From Mycolicibacter longobardus (GTDB lineage Bacteria; Actinomycetota; Actinomycetes; Mycobacteriales; Mycobacteriaceae): a stretch of DNA of 64,000 nucleotides. The DNA lies in NCBI RefSeq assembly GCF_002102265.1, contig NZ_LQPG01000040.1, positions 1 to 64,000 of the forward strand, read 5' to 3'. Below, piece after piece: positions 54,382-61,929 of the stretch. The notes under the pieces were generated by a model that was not told where the DNA came from, searched no databases, and saw nothing but the letters and a program-made list of their open reading frames with translations. Position 1 is the stretch's first letter. Each line of letters begins with the position of its first letter. The position numbers and the translations under genes are program-made.

Positions 54382-55194
54382 TCAGCGCGCCGGCCGGAGC
54401 CTGCCCCGTTGACTGTCCCGATTGCGTTCGAACACCAGCCGCAGCCCGTCCAGGGTGAGGTTGGGGTCGTGGTGGTCGACGGTCTCCAGGTCGGCCAGCA
54501 ACAGCGGGGCGGAGTGTCCGGTGGCCACCACGGTCACGTCGTCTCCGGAGCTCGCCGCCTCCTCACGGACCCGGCGAACCAGGCCGTCGACCAGCCCGGC
54601 GAAACCGAAGACCGCGCCGGCCTGCATGCATTCGACGGTGTTCTTGCCGATCACCGAGCGCGGCCGGGTGAGCTCGACCCGGCGCAGGCCGGCGGAACGG
54701 GCCGCGGCGGCATCTGAGGAGATCTGGACGCCGGGCGCGATGGCGCCGCCCAGGAACTCACCCTTGGCCGAAACCACGTCGACGCAGATCGACGAACCGA
54801 AGTCGACGACTATCGCCGCGGTCTTGAACTTGTGGAAAGCGGCCAGGCTGTTGACGATCCGGTCCGCCCCCACTTCCTTGGGGTTGTCCACCAGCAACGG
54901 GATGCCGGTGCGCACACCCGGTTCGATCAGCACCGACGGAACCGAGGGCCAGTACTGATCGAGCATCAGCCGGACCTCGTGCAGCACCGACGGCACGGTG
55001 GACAGCGCGGCCGCACCGGTGAGCTGTTCACCGTCGTCGCCGATCAGACCGTCCAGAGTCAGCGCCAGCTCGTCGGCGGTGATCTCCGCTTCGGTGCGAA
55101 TCCGCCACTGCTGCACGACGTTTGCGTGGTCACCGGAGCCGGCGATCAGGCCGATGACGGTGTGGGTGTTGCGGACGTCGATCGCCAGCAGCAC
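54382..55194 (-). CDS. coaX: Type III pantothenate kinase
   Basis: A 270-residue kinase of the ASKHA fold. The phosphate loop is DVRNTHTVIGL at residues 6-16, and VVDFGSSICVDVVSAKGEF contains the active-site Asp. GGAIAPGVQISSDA follows the family pattern. It phosphorylates pantothenate, the first step to CoA, and is placed two bases after panD, which makes beta-alanine for pantothenate. In M. tuberculosis CoaA is the functional kinase and CoaX is reported inactive, so activity here should not be assumed. Confidence 0.93.
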   Translation of the reverse strand: MLLAIDVRNTHTVIGLIAGSGDHANVVQQWRIRTEAEITADELALTLDGLIGDDGEQLTGAAALSTVPSVLHEVRLMLDQYWPSVPSVLIEPGVRTGIPLLVDNPKEVGADRIVNSLAAFHKFKTAAIVVDFGSSICVDVVSAKGEFLGGAIAPGVQISSDAAAARSAGLRRVELTRPRSVIGKNTVECMQAGAVFGFAGLVDGLVRRVREEAASSGDDVTVVATGHSAPLLLADLETVDHHDPNLTLDGLRLVFERNRDSQRGRLRPAR

Positions 55195-55196
55195 GG

Positions 55197-55613
55197 TTAT
55201 CGCACGCTTCTGGGGGACAGCAGATCCGATACGTCGTCAGGCACGAAAGCCGGGTCGTCGCCGAGGTCCACCTGCTTGTTGTCGGAGTCGACGAACACGA
55301 TCCGGGGCCGGTAGCGCCGAGCCTCGGCGTCCTCCATCGTGCCGTAGGCGATCAGGATCACCAGGTCGCCGGGATGCACCAGATGCGCTGCCGCACCGTT
55401 GATTCCAATAACGCCGCTACCCCGCTCACCGGTGATCGCGTAGGTCACCAACCGAGCGCCGTTGTCGATGTCGACGATCGTGACCTGCTCGCCTTCGAGC
55501 AGGTCGGCGGCGTCCATGAGATCCGCGTCGATGGTCACCGAACCCACGTAGTGCAGGTCGGCGTGGGTGACCGTGGCACGGTGGATCTTCGACTTGAGCA
55601 TCGTCCGAAACAT
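55197..55613 (-). CDS. panD: Aspartate 1-decarboxylase proenzyme
   Basis: A 138-residue pyruvoyl enzyme that makes beta-alanine from aspartate. Self-cleavage occurs between Gly24 and Ser25 in YVGSVT, creating the pyruvoyl group. The core (DADLMDAADLLEGEQVTIVD and GINGAAAHLVHPGDLVILIAY) is nearly identical to the M. tuberculosis enzyme. The ATG at 55613 overlaps the panC stop by one base. The C-terminal tail, where pyrazinoic acid resistance changes map in M. tuberculosis, is present but divergent. Confidence 0.95.
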   Translation of the reverse strand: MFRTMLKSKIHRATVTHADLHYVGSVTIDADLMDAADLLEGEQVTIVDIDNGARLVTYAITGERGSGVIGINGAAAHLVHPGDLVILIAYGTMEDAEARRYRPRIVFVDSDNKQVDLGDDPAFVPDDVSDLLSPRSVR

Positions 55614-56524
55614 CAATTCCTCCGGTTTTGTACGTCGGTTACAAGAGTGATCGCGGCATTGTCGAGCAATCGGGTCGAGCCGACCCGGGCGGCGATGAGC
55701 AGCCGGGCCGGACCATCGGCGGGCGCCGGTCCGAGATCGGCCCCGCGCACCTGCAGGTAGTCGACGTCGACGCCCGGCACCGCGGACAACACCGCGGCAG
55801 CCGCCTCGAGCGCCGCGGCCGCCCCGGCCGAAGCCGCACGCTCGCCGGCCGCCAAGGCCGCCGACAGCGCCGTGGCGGCCTCGCGCTGATCGGGGTCGAG
55901 GTAGCGGTTGCGCGACGACATCGCCAGGCCGTCGGCTTCACGCACCGTCGGCACCCCGACCACGCTCACATCGAGGTTGAGGTCGGCGACCATCTGGCGC
56001 ACCAGCACCAGCTGCTGATAGTCCTTCTCGCCGAAGAACACCCGGTCGGGGCGCACGATCGACAGCAGCTTGCACACCACGGTGAGCATTCCGGCGAAGT
56101 GCGTCGGGCGCGCGGCGCCTTCGAGCTCGGCTCCCAGCGGACCCGGATGCACGGCGGTGCGGGGGCCGCCCGGGTACATCGCCGCGGCGGTCGGGGTGAA
56201 CACCAGCTCGACGCCTTCGGCGCGCAGCAGGGCCAGGTCGGTGTCCAGGGTGCGCGGATAGGCGTCGAGGTCTTCGCCGGCGCCGAACTGCAGCGGGTTG
56301 ACGAAGATCGACACCACCACCACCGAGCCGGGCACCCGCTGGGCCGCCCGGACCAGCGACAGGTGCCCGGCGTGCAGGGCGCCCATGGTCGGCACCAGCA
56401 TCACCCGGCGGCCGGTGGACCGCAGCGCCCGGCTGACGCGAGCGATGTCGTCCGGCCGCTCGTAGGTGTTGAGTGCACCGGCGGTGAAGGTGGGCTGGGC
56501 GCCCCGGGCGGTGTTCGGGCTCAC
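55613..56524 (-). CDS. panC: Pantothenate synthetase
   Basis: A 303-residue enzyme that condenses pantoate and beta-alanine with ATP. The HIGH-like motif is MGALHAGHLSLVRAA near residue 47, the ATP site is FFGEKDYQQL, and the KMSKS-like region is AMSSRNRYL. The GTG at 56524 overlaps the preceding stop. The order Rv3603c-like, panC, panD, coaX puts three consecutive pathway steps and a possible reductase in one unit. Confidence 0.95.
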   Translation of the reverse strand: MSPNTARGAQPTFTAGALNTYERPDDIARVSRALRSTGRRVMLVPTMGALHAGHLSLVRAAQRVPGSVVVVSIFVNPLQFGAGEDLDAYPRTLDTDLALLRAEGVELVFTPTAAAMYPGGPRTAVHPGPLGAELEGAARPTHFAGMLTVVCKLLSIVRPDRVFFGEKDYQQLVLVRQMVADLNLDVSVVGVPTVREADGLAMSSRNRYLDPDQREAATALSAALAAGERAASAGAAAALEAAAAVLSAVPGVDVDYLQVRGADLGPAPADGPARLLIAARVGSTRLLDNAAITLVTDVQNRRN

Positions 56525-57423
56525 CGCGCCAGCACCGCCAGCACGTCGTCGTCGGCACCGGCGCGAAGCGCGGTGCGCAGCGCATTGGTCCGATAGGCCT
56601 CGGCCAGGTCCGGGTCCACGCCGGTCAGCGCATCCAGATGCCGGGCCAGGGTGGCCGAGTCTCCCCGGGCCACCGGGCCGGTCAGCGCTACCCGCCCGTC
56701 GCGCAGGGTGTTGGCCAGCGCGGCCCGCACCAGCGGCCCGAGCACCCGTTCAGCGATGCCGTCGGGGTCCTCGGCCTGCGCGGAGCCGACGCGGCCGGGA
56801 AGCGCCGCGCGCAACGCCGCCAGCGCATCGTCGATCACGGTGACCACGTGGTTTCCGCCGTGGCAGAGCGCGGCGTGGTAGAGGGTGCGGGCGGTTTCGT
56901 CGACGCGGAACGGTTCGGCGCCGATCTCCAGGGTCAATGCCTCGGCGATGGCGTAGCCGATCTCGTCGGCGGCGGTGACACCGAAGCAGCTTTCCGACAG
57001 CCGGTCGATGTCCTCGTCCGAGCCGGTGAAGGTCATCGCGGGGTGGATGGCCAGCGGCAGGCAGCCCTGCTCGGTCAGCGGCGCCAGTACGCCGATCCCG
57101 GTGGCACCGGAGGTGTGCACGACGATGGTGCCGGCGCGCACCGCGCCGGTGGCGGCCAGGCCGGACACCATGCCCGCCAGTTCGGTGTCGGGAACGGCCA
57201 GCAGCAGCAGTTCGGCATTCGCGGCGACATCGGGGGCGGGAAGCACCAGGGTGTCGGGCAGCCGGAGCCGGGCGCGCTGCCGGGACTCCTCGGAGATCGC
57301 GCTGCACCCCACCACCACGTGCTCGGCGCGCTCCAGCGCAACGCCCAACGCGGTGCCGACCCGGCCGGCGGAGATGACGCCCACCTTGAGCCGGGCGGGC
57401 CGCAATCCGTCGAACTGCGCCAT
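56521..57423 (-). CDS. Rossmann-like / DUF2520 protein, Rv3603c-like
   Basis: A 300-residue NAD(P)-binding protein. The dinucleotide loop is VGVISAGRVGTALGVAL at about 14-30, followed by VPDTEL and SGATG. The C-terminal helical DUF2520 domain starts near 155 and includes ALCHGGNHVVTVIDDAL. It resembles 6-phosphogluconate-dehydrogenase-type reductases. The constant pairing with panC suggests a pantothenate role, possibly ketopantoate reduction, but this is an inference. The start is the ATG at 57423. Confidence 0.85.
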   Translation of the reverse strand: MAQFDGLRPARLKVGVISAGRVGTALGVALERAEHVVVGCSAISEESRQRARLRLPDTLVLPAPDVAANAELLLLAVPDTELAGMVSGLAATGAVRAGTIVVHTSGATGIGVLAPLTEQGCLPLAIHPAMTFTGSDEDIDRLSESCFGVTAADEIGYAIAEALTLEIGAEPFRVDETARTLYHAALCHGGNHVVTVIDDALAALRAALPGRVGSAQAEDPDGIAERVLGPLVRAALANTLRDGRVALTGPVARGDSATLARHLDALTGVDPDLAEAYRTNALRTALRAGADDDVLAVLAR

Positions 57424-57554
57424 GCAGACGACCTCACAGGTTCTCTTGGTATTCGTTCCAGTCCCGCGCTGCGGGTACCGGACGGTCGCCGGAGAGTCTA
57501 TCCCGATCAGCCGCAGCCCGGGGAGTGACGTTGGTCGCAGGTGCGCGCGGGGTG

Positions 57555-58961
57555 TCAGTCCTCGCGGCGGCGGCGCCGGCGGCCTTCGCCTGCGCCGGGC
57601 TGCAGCCGCGCCAGCAGGTCGGCCACCGACTGGCCTCCGGTGCTCGGGGCCTCGGTTCCCGGCTCAGCGCCGGTGGAATGCCGAGCCGTCGGCGCACTCG
57701 CGTGGGCCGGGGCCGGGGACTCGGATACCGATGGCTCCGACACCGGCGGCTCGGGCACCGAGTCCGCCGGCCGGGAGTGGCTGCCGGCCGACTCCGCCGC
57801 GTGCCGGGAGCGCGCCCGCCGGCGTCCCTCCCCTTCGGGGCGCGTGGGTTCGGTGCCGTTGACCGAACCGTCGGCGGCCTCGGTGGGACCCGCATGGCGG
57901 CCGTGCCGGGCGGGTGTCTCGTCACTGCGCCGATGCGCGCTGTGCCGGCCGGAGTCGGCCGAGGCCTCCGCAGACCAGTTGCTGCCCGGTGTGCCGGGCG
58001 GTAGCCATTCCCCCTCGGCGCCGACGGGCTTCCAGGCCGGGGTCGACGCAGCCGGGGTAGACGCGGCCGGCGCCGATGCAGCCGGGGCCGCGGGCCGGGG
58101 TTGCTGGGGCACCGGTGGCGGCGGTTCGGGTTCACGGCGGGGTTCCGGTGCGATGAAGGGCTGCGGCGGTTGCGACCAGCGGCCCCCAGCGGGCTGCGCC
58201 GGATGCGCCTGCGGTGGCTGCGGGGTCTCGTCGGGGCTTCGGCGGGGCGGTTCTTCGGCGGCCCGTCGATGCCGGCGGCCCTCCGGCTGCGGCGTCTGGG
58301 GCATCTGGGGCATCTGGGGAGTTGGAATCCCGCCGGTGGGAATCCGCACCTCCGGCACGTCGATGATCGGGTTCTCGGCGGTCTGGGTGACCGGATCCTC
58401 CGGGAAGAGCGGGGTAGCGGCAGGTGCGACCCGACTCGTGACGGATTCCGTACCCGTGCGGGCCCAGTCGCTGTAGGCGCGAACAGTCGTGCGCGCAGAG
58501 GAGTCAGTCTCCAGCGCCGGCCGATGACTCAGGTCGGCGTCGAACAGGATCTCCAGGTTGGTCCGCAACGCCGACAACTCGGCCCGCAGCGCCGCGACCT
58601 CGTCGGCGGCCTGCGCCCGCAGTTCCGAGGCCAACTCGCGGCGCAACTGGGACTCCACGGTCAGCTCGTATTCGCGCCGCGCCGAGATCTCCCGGTCCAG
58701 TTGCAGGTCGTAGACCAGTTTCAGGTCACGGGCCCGAGCCTGGTCCACGTCGCTCTGCCGCCGATAGATCACCGACACGAAGGCTGCCGCGACCGCGGCC
58801 CACAGCGCCACGATGACCGCGAGCTTGAGCAACTCGACCCGACTGGTGAACACCAGTGCCGAACTCGACGCGATCGCAAGGATCAGCAACGTCGTCATCA
58901 ACGTCCAGCCCGGCCTGCGACCGCCACGCCGACCCGGGGCGCGGGACAGGACCGAATTCAT
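57555..58961 (-). CDS. Membrane protein with coiled coil and Pro-rich tail, Rv3604c-like
   Basis: A 468-residue protein. Two membrane spans lie at about 21-38 and 44-65, with a coiled-coil-like region after them (about 70-140, with many Arg, Glu and Leu, including REISARREYELTVESQLRREL). The rest is a long, probably disordered tail rich in Pro, Ser, Ala and Arg/His, ending in QSVADLLARLQ and a run of Arg. The family (DUF6779-like, Rv3604c) is conserved next to fol and pan genes. It may connect membrane and division or wall machinery, but no function is known. Confidence 0.88.
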   Translation of the reverse strand: MNSVLSRAPGRRGGRRPGWTLMTTLLILAIASSSALVFTSRVELLKLAVIVALWAAVAAAFVSVIYRRQSDVDQARARDLKLVYDLQLDREISARREYELTVESQLRRELASELRAQAADEVAALRAELSALRTNLEILFDADLSHRPALETDSSARTTVRAYSDWARTGTESVTSRVAPAATPLFPEDPVTQTAENPIIDVPEVRIPTGGIPTPQMPQMPQTPQPEGRRHRRAAEEPPRRSPDETPQPPQAHPAQPAGGRWSQPPQPFIAPEPRREPEPPPPVPQQPRPAAPAASAPAASTPAASTPAWKPVGAEGEWLPPGTPGSNWSAEASADSGRHSAHRRSDETPARHGRHAGPTEAADGSVNGTEPTRPEGEGRRRARSRHAAESAGSHSRPADSVPEPPVSEPSVSESPAPAHASAPTARHSTGAEPGTEAPSTGGQSVADLLARLQPGAGEGRRRRRRED

Positions 58962-59099
58962 CTGCGCCGCTCCACCTCGTCGCCCTGTCCCCCTCGCCGC
59001 TGTGCAGCGAGAGGTGCCCCCACCGCATCTTTGCTGGCGCGCATTGCCCGACTGTACCTGTACGAGGTCATTCCGCGTGTCGCCCTGCTTCGGCGATTC

Positions 59100-59585
59100 T
59101 TACCCGGGTTGATTTCCGGTGAGCTGTCCGGTTTGGCCGGGATCCTGCGGGGACTTGCAGCAGTTCTGCAGCCACAGCGCGGCGACGAGCAAAGCCAGCG
59201 CACTGACCGCGGCCACCACAGCGCCGCCGGTGTCCTCGGCGGCCACCTGCAGCGTGGACCGGTGCTGCAGCAGGTAGCCGAGCACGCCCAGCCAGAAGCC
59301 CAGCACCAGCGCACCCATCCAGGCCGAGGCCTTGGCGACCACCACGGTGCGGGCCACCGCGATCGGGTGCAGCCGGCCGGGGCCGGGACCGATATGGCCC
59401 TCGTCGATCTTCGCGCCCACGTAGCGGCCCCAGGCCGCCTCGGCGATGGCGACCGCCAGCAGCGATATCCCGGTCCACACGGTGATCGGCGGGAACCATC
59501 GATACAGCAGCTGGACCGCCAGGAAGCTGATGACGGCGACCACCGCGGCGGCGGCGGCCACGTTGCGTTTGCGGGTCGGGCCCAT
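59100..59585 (-). CDS. DUF3180 membrane protein, Rv3605c-like
   Basis: A 161-residue membrane protein with four hydrophobic spans: near 12-30, 36-50, 85-105 and 120-140. The start ATG at 59585 overlaps the folK stop by one base. The family is always placed directly after folK in actinobacteria, yet its role in folate metabolism is unproven. The C-terminal tail is polar and contains Cys-Cys (NCCKSPQD). Confidence 0.88.
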   Translation of the reverse strand: MGPTRKRNVAAAAAVVAVISFLAVQLLYRWFPPITVWTGISLLAVAIAEAAWGRYVGAKIDEGHIGPGPGRLHPIAVARTVVVAKASAWMGALVLGFWLGVLGYLLQHRSTLQVAAEDTGGAVVAAVSALALLVAALWLQNCCKSPQDPGQTGQLTGNQPG

Positions 59586-60103
59586 CAGAGCTGCAGCACC
59601 AGGTCGGTCAACCGCACCCCGGCGCGGTCGGCAGGTGCCAGCTCGTCCAGCAGATCCGCCACCGCGCACCGTCGGCCGGCCACCGTCAGTCGCGCATCCG
59701 GCTCCACCGCCAGCCAGGGAACCATGACGAACGCGCGCAGATGTGCCCGTGGATGCGGCAGGGTCAGCTCAGGATCGTCGGACAGCACCTCGGTCGCCCC
59801 GGGCTCGCGGCAGCTGATCACGTCGACATCCAGGGTCCGCGGCCCCCAGCGTTCGGCGCGCACCCGCCCGGCCGCCTGCTCGAGTTGCTGGGCCCGGCGC
59901 AGCCAGCGGGGTCCGTCGGCGGCCGGGTCCTCGACGATCAGCACCGCGTTGAGGAAGGGCGCCTGCTCGACCCCGCCCCACGCCTCGGTCTCATACACCC
60001 CGGACACCTCGCGCACCGCCGAGCCCAGGCCGTCGACCGTCGACTGCAACAAGGCGAGCCGGTCCCCCAGGTTGGAGCCCACCGAGAGCACCGCGCGACT
60101 CAC
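59585..60103 (-). CDS. folK: HPPK, 6-hydroxymethyl-7,8-dihydropterin pyrophosphokinase
   Basis: A 172-residue enzyme that transfers pyrophosphate from ATP to the pterin. The signature LSVGSNLGDRLALL is at residues 6-19, and the family motif RWGPRTLDVDVI with the two Mg-binding Asp is near 85-96. LPHPRAHLRAFVMVPW follows. The GTG start overlaps the folB stop (GTGA). It is third in the order folP1-folB-folK. Confidence 0.95.
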   Translation of the reverse strand: MSRAVLSVGSNLGDRLALLQSTVDGLGSAVREVSGVYETEAWGGVEQAPFLNAVLIVEDPAADGPRWLRRAQQLEQAAGRVRAERWGPRTLDVDVISCREPGATEVLSDDPELTLPHPRAHLRAFVMVPWLAVEPDARLTVAGRRCAVADLLDELAPADRAGVRLTDLVLQL

Positions 60104-60489
60104 GCCGGGACCACCTTGCCGCGCCGGTCGGTCCGTGCGCGCCGTGCCACCACCGCGACGTCGGCGAAGGTCAGCGGGATCGGGGCGTTCGGCTTGTGCA
60201 GCGTCACCTCCACGGCCTGCACCCGCGGATCGCCCATCACGTCCTCGGCGATCTCGGCGGCGACGGTTTCGATGAGATCGCGTGCCGGACCGCTGACGAT
60301 GGCCGCGGCCCGCTGCGCCAGCAGCCCGTAGTCGTAGGTATCGGTCAAGGAGTCGCTGGCCGCCGCCCGGGATAGGTCCATCCAGACCGTGATGTCGACG
60401 ACAAAGTCCTGACCGTCCGCCCGCTCATGGGCGAACACGCCGTGGTTGCCGCGAACCTTCAAGCCGCGCAACTCGATTCGATCAGTCAT
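60100..60489 (-). CDS. folB: Dihydroneopterin aldolase
   Basis: A 129-residue enzyme that cleaves dihydroneopterin to 6-hydroxymethyl-dihydropterin and glycolaldehyde. It begins MTDRIELRGLKVRGNHGVFAHER, with the conserved active-site Glu in that first part, and has YDYGLLAQRA and LHKPNAPIP later, containing the catalytic Lys. The ATG at 60489 is inside the end of folP1, with an eight-base overlap, so the two genes are tightly coupled. Confidence 0.95.
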   Translation of the reverse strand: MTDRIELRGLKVRGNHGVFAHERADGQDFVVDITVWMDLSRAAASDSLTDTYDYGLLAQRAAAIVSGPARDLIETVAAEIAEDVMGDPRVQAVEVTLHKPNAPIPLTFADVAVVARRARTDRRGKVVPA

Positions 60490-61330
60490 CGCTCGCGCCT
60501 CCTTGCTCCCCGGCTGCAGTCCAGGCCTCGGCGACCCGCAGCGCGTCGACCGAAGCGCGCGCGTCATGCACCCGCACTCCCCAGGCCCCGTGCATTCCGG
60601 CCAGCGCCGAGACCACCGCGGTGGCCGTTTCCCGCTCGTCGGGCGGCCTCGGCGCGCCGTCGGCCCCGGACAGCAGCGTACCCAGAAACCGCTTGCGAGA
60701 CGCCCCGACCAGAACCGGTATTCCGACTTCGACCAGTTGCGGCAGTGCATGCAGCAGAGCCCAATTGTGTTGCGCCGTTTTGGCGAAGCCCAGGCCCGGG
60801 TCGATGATCAGCTTCTCCGGGTCCACACCGGCGGCCATGGCGGCGTCGACGGCGGCGAGCAGGTCCTCGCGTACCTCGGCGACGACATCTCGGTAGCACG
60901 GCACCCGATGCGGGTATTGCGGGTCGACCGGCCGCCAGTGCATCAGGACCCACCGGGCGCCAGAGGATGCCAGCAGCGGCGCCATGGCCGGGTCTGCCTG
61001 ACCCCCGGACACGTCGTTGACGATTCCGGCACCGCAGTCCAGCGCGGCGCCGGCGACGGCGGCATTCATTGTGTCGATGCTGACGGTGATTCCCTGTTCG
61101 ACAAGCTGTTTCACCACCGGGATAACCCGCTGCGCCTCTGCCCGCGGATCGGCGCGCACCGCTCCGGGCCGGGTCGATTCACCCCCGACGTCGATGATCG
61201 CCGCGCCCTGGCCCACCAGCGCCAGTCCGTGCTCGACGGCACGATCGGTGCTCAGATAGCGCCCGCCGTCGGAGAAGGAGTCGGCGGTGACGTTGACCAC
61301 CCCGACTACCTGCACGCGTGTCGGGCTCAC
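60482..61330 (-). CDS. folP1: Dihydropteroate synthase
   Basis: A 282-residue TIM-barrel enzyme joining p-aminobenzoate to the pterin pyrophosphate; it is the sulfonamide target. The GTG at 61330 is the start by alignment. VVNVTADSFSDGG near 10-22, DVGGESTRPGA near 48-58, and KRFLGTLLSG plus RVHDARASVDAL near the C-terminus make up the active site. It overlaps the folE stop in GTGA, and the frame upstream is only shadow. Confidence 0.95.
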   Translation of the reverse strand: MSPTRVQVVGVVNVTADSFSDGGRYLSTDRAVEHGLALVGQGAAIIDVGGESTRPGAVRADPRAEAQRVIPVVKQLVEQGITVSIDTMNAAVAGAALDCGAGIVNDVSGGQADPAMAPLLASSGARWVLMHWRPVDPQYPHRVPCYRDVVAEVREDLLAAVDAAMAAGVDPEKLIIDPGLGFAKTAQHNWALLHALPQLVEVGIPVLVGASRKRFLGTLLSGADGAPRPPDERETATAVVSALAGMHGAWGVRVHDARASVDALRVAEAWTAAGEQGGASDD

Positions 61331-61929
61331 TTGCGCAGGATGAGTTCCAGGGCCTCGGCGCGCGACGCGCTGTCGGTTTTGAACTGGCCGCGCACCGCCG
61401 ACGTCGTGGTGACCGCGCCGGGCTTGCGCACTCCCCGCATGGCCATGCACAGATGCTCGGCCTCGACCACCACGATGACCCCGCGCGGGTTGAGTTTGCG
61501 CATCAGGGCGTCGGCGACCTGCCCGGTCAACCGCTCCTGCACCTGGGGTCGCTTGGCGTACAGATCGACCACCCGCGCCAGCTTGGACAGGCCGGTGATC
61601 CGGCCGTCGTAGCCGGGGATGTAACCGACGTGCGCGACACCGTGGAAGGACACCAGATGGTGCTCGCACGTCGAGTACAGCGGGATCTCCTTGACGATCA
61701 CCAGCTCTTCGTGTTCCTCGTCGAAGGTGGTCTCCAGCACCGTGTCCGGGTCGGTGTAGAGCCCCGCGAACATCTCCTTGTACGCCCGGGCCACCCGCGC
61801 CGGGGTGTCGAGCAGACCCGCCCGGTCCGGATCTTCGCCCACCGCGAACAGCAGTTCGCGCACGGCCGCCTCGGCGCGCGCCTGATCGAAGACTGCCGGC
61901 GTCATCACCGACCCCACTTTCTCAGTCAC
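61327..61929 (-). CDS. folE: GTP cyclohydrolase I
   Basis: A 200-residue enzyme that makes dihydroneopterin triphosphate from GTP, the first folate step. The GTG at 61929 overlaps the ftsH stop and gives the usual family length; an ATG at 61905 would give 192 residues and cannot be excluded. Zinc ligands are in YSTCEHHLVSFHG and AEHLCMAMRGV; the substrate loop is GLSKLARVVDLYAKRPQVQERLT. It is the first gene of folE-folP1-folB-folK after ftsH. Confidence 0.95.
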   Translation of the reverse strand: MTEKVGSVMTPAVFDQARAEAAVRELLFAVGEDPDRAGLLDTPARVARAYKEMFAGLYTDPDTVLETTFDEEHEELVIVKEIPLYSTCEHHLVSFHGVAHVGYIPGYDGRITGLSKLARVVDLYAKRPQVQERLTGQVADALMRKLNPRGVIVVVEAEHLCMAMRGVRKPGAVTTTSAVRGQFKTDSASRAEALELILRK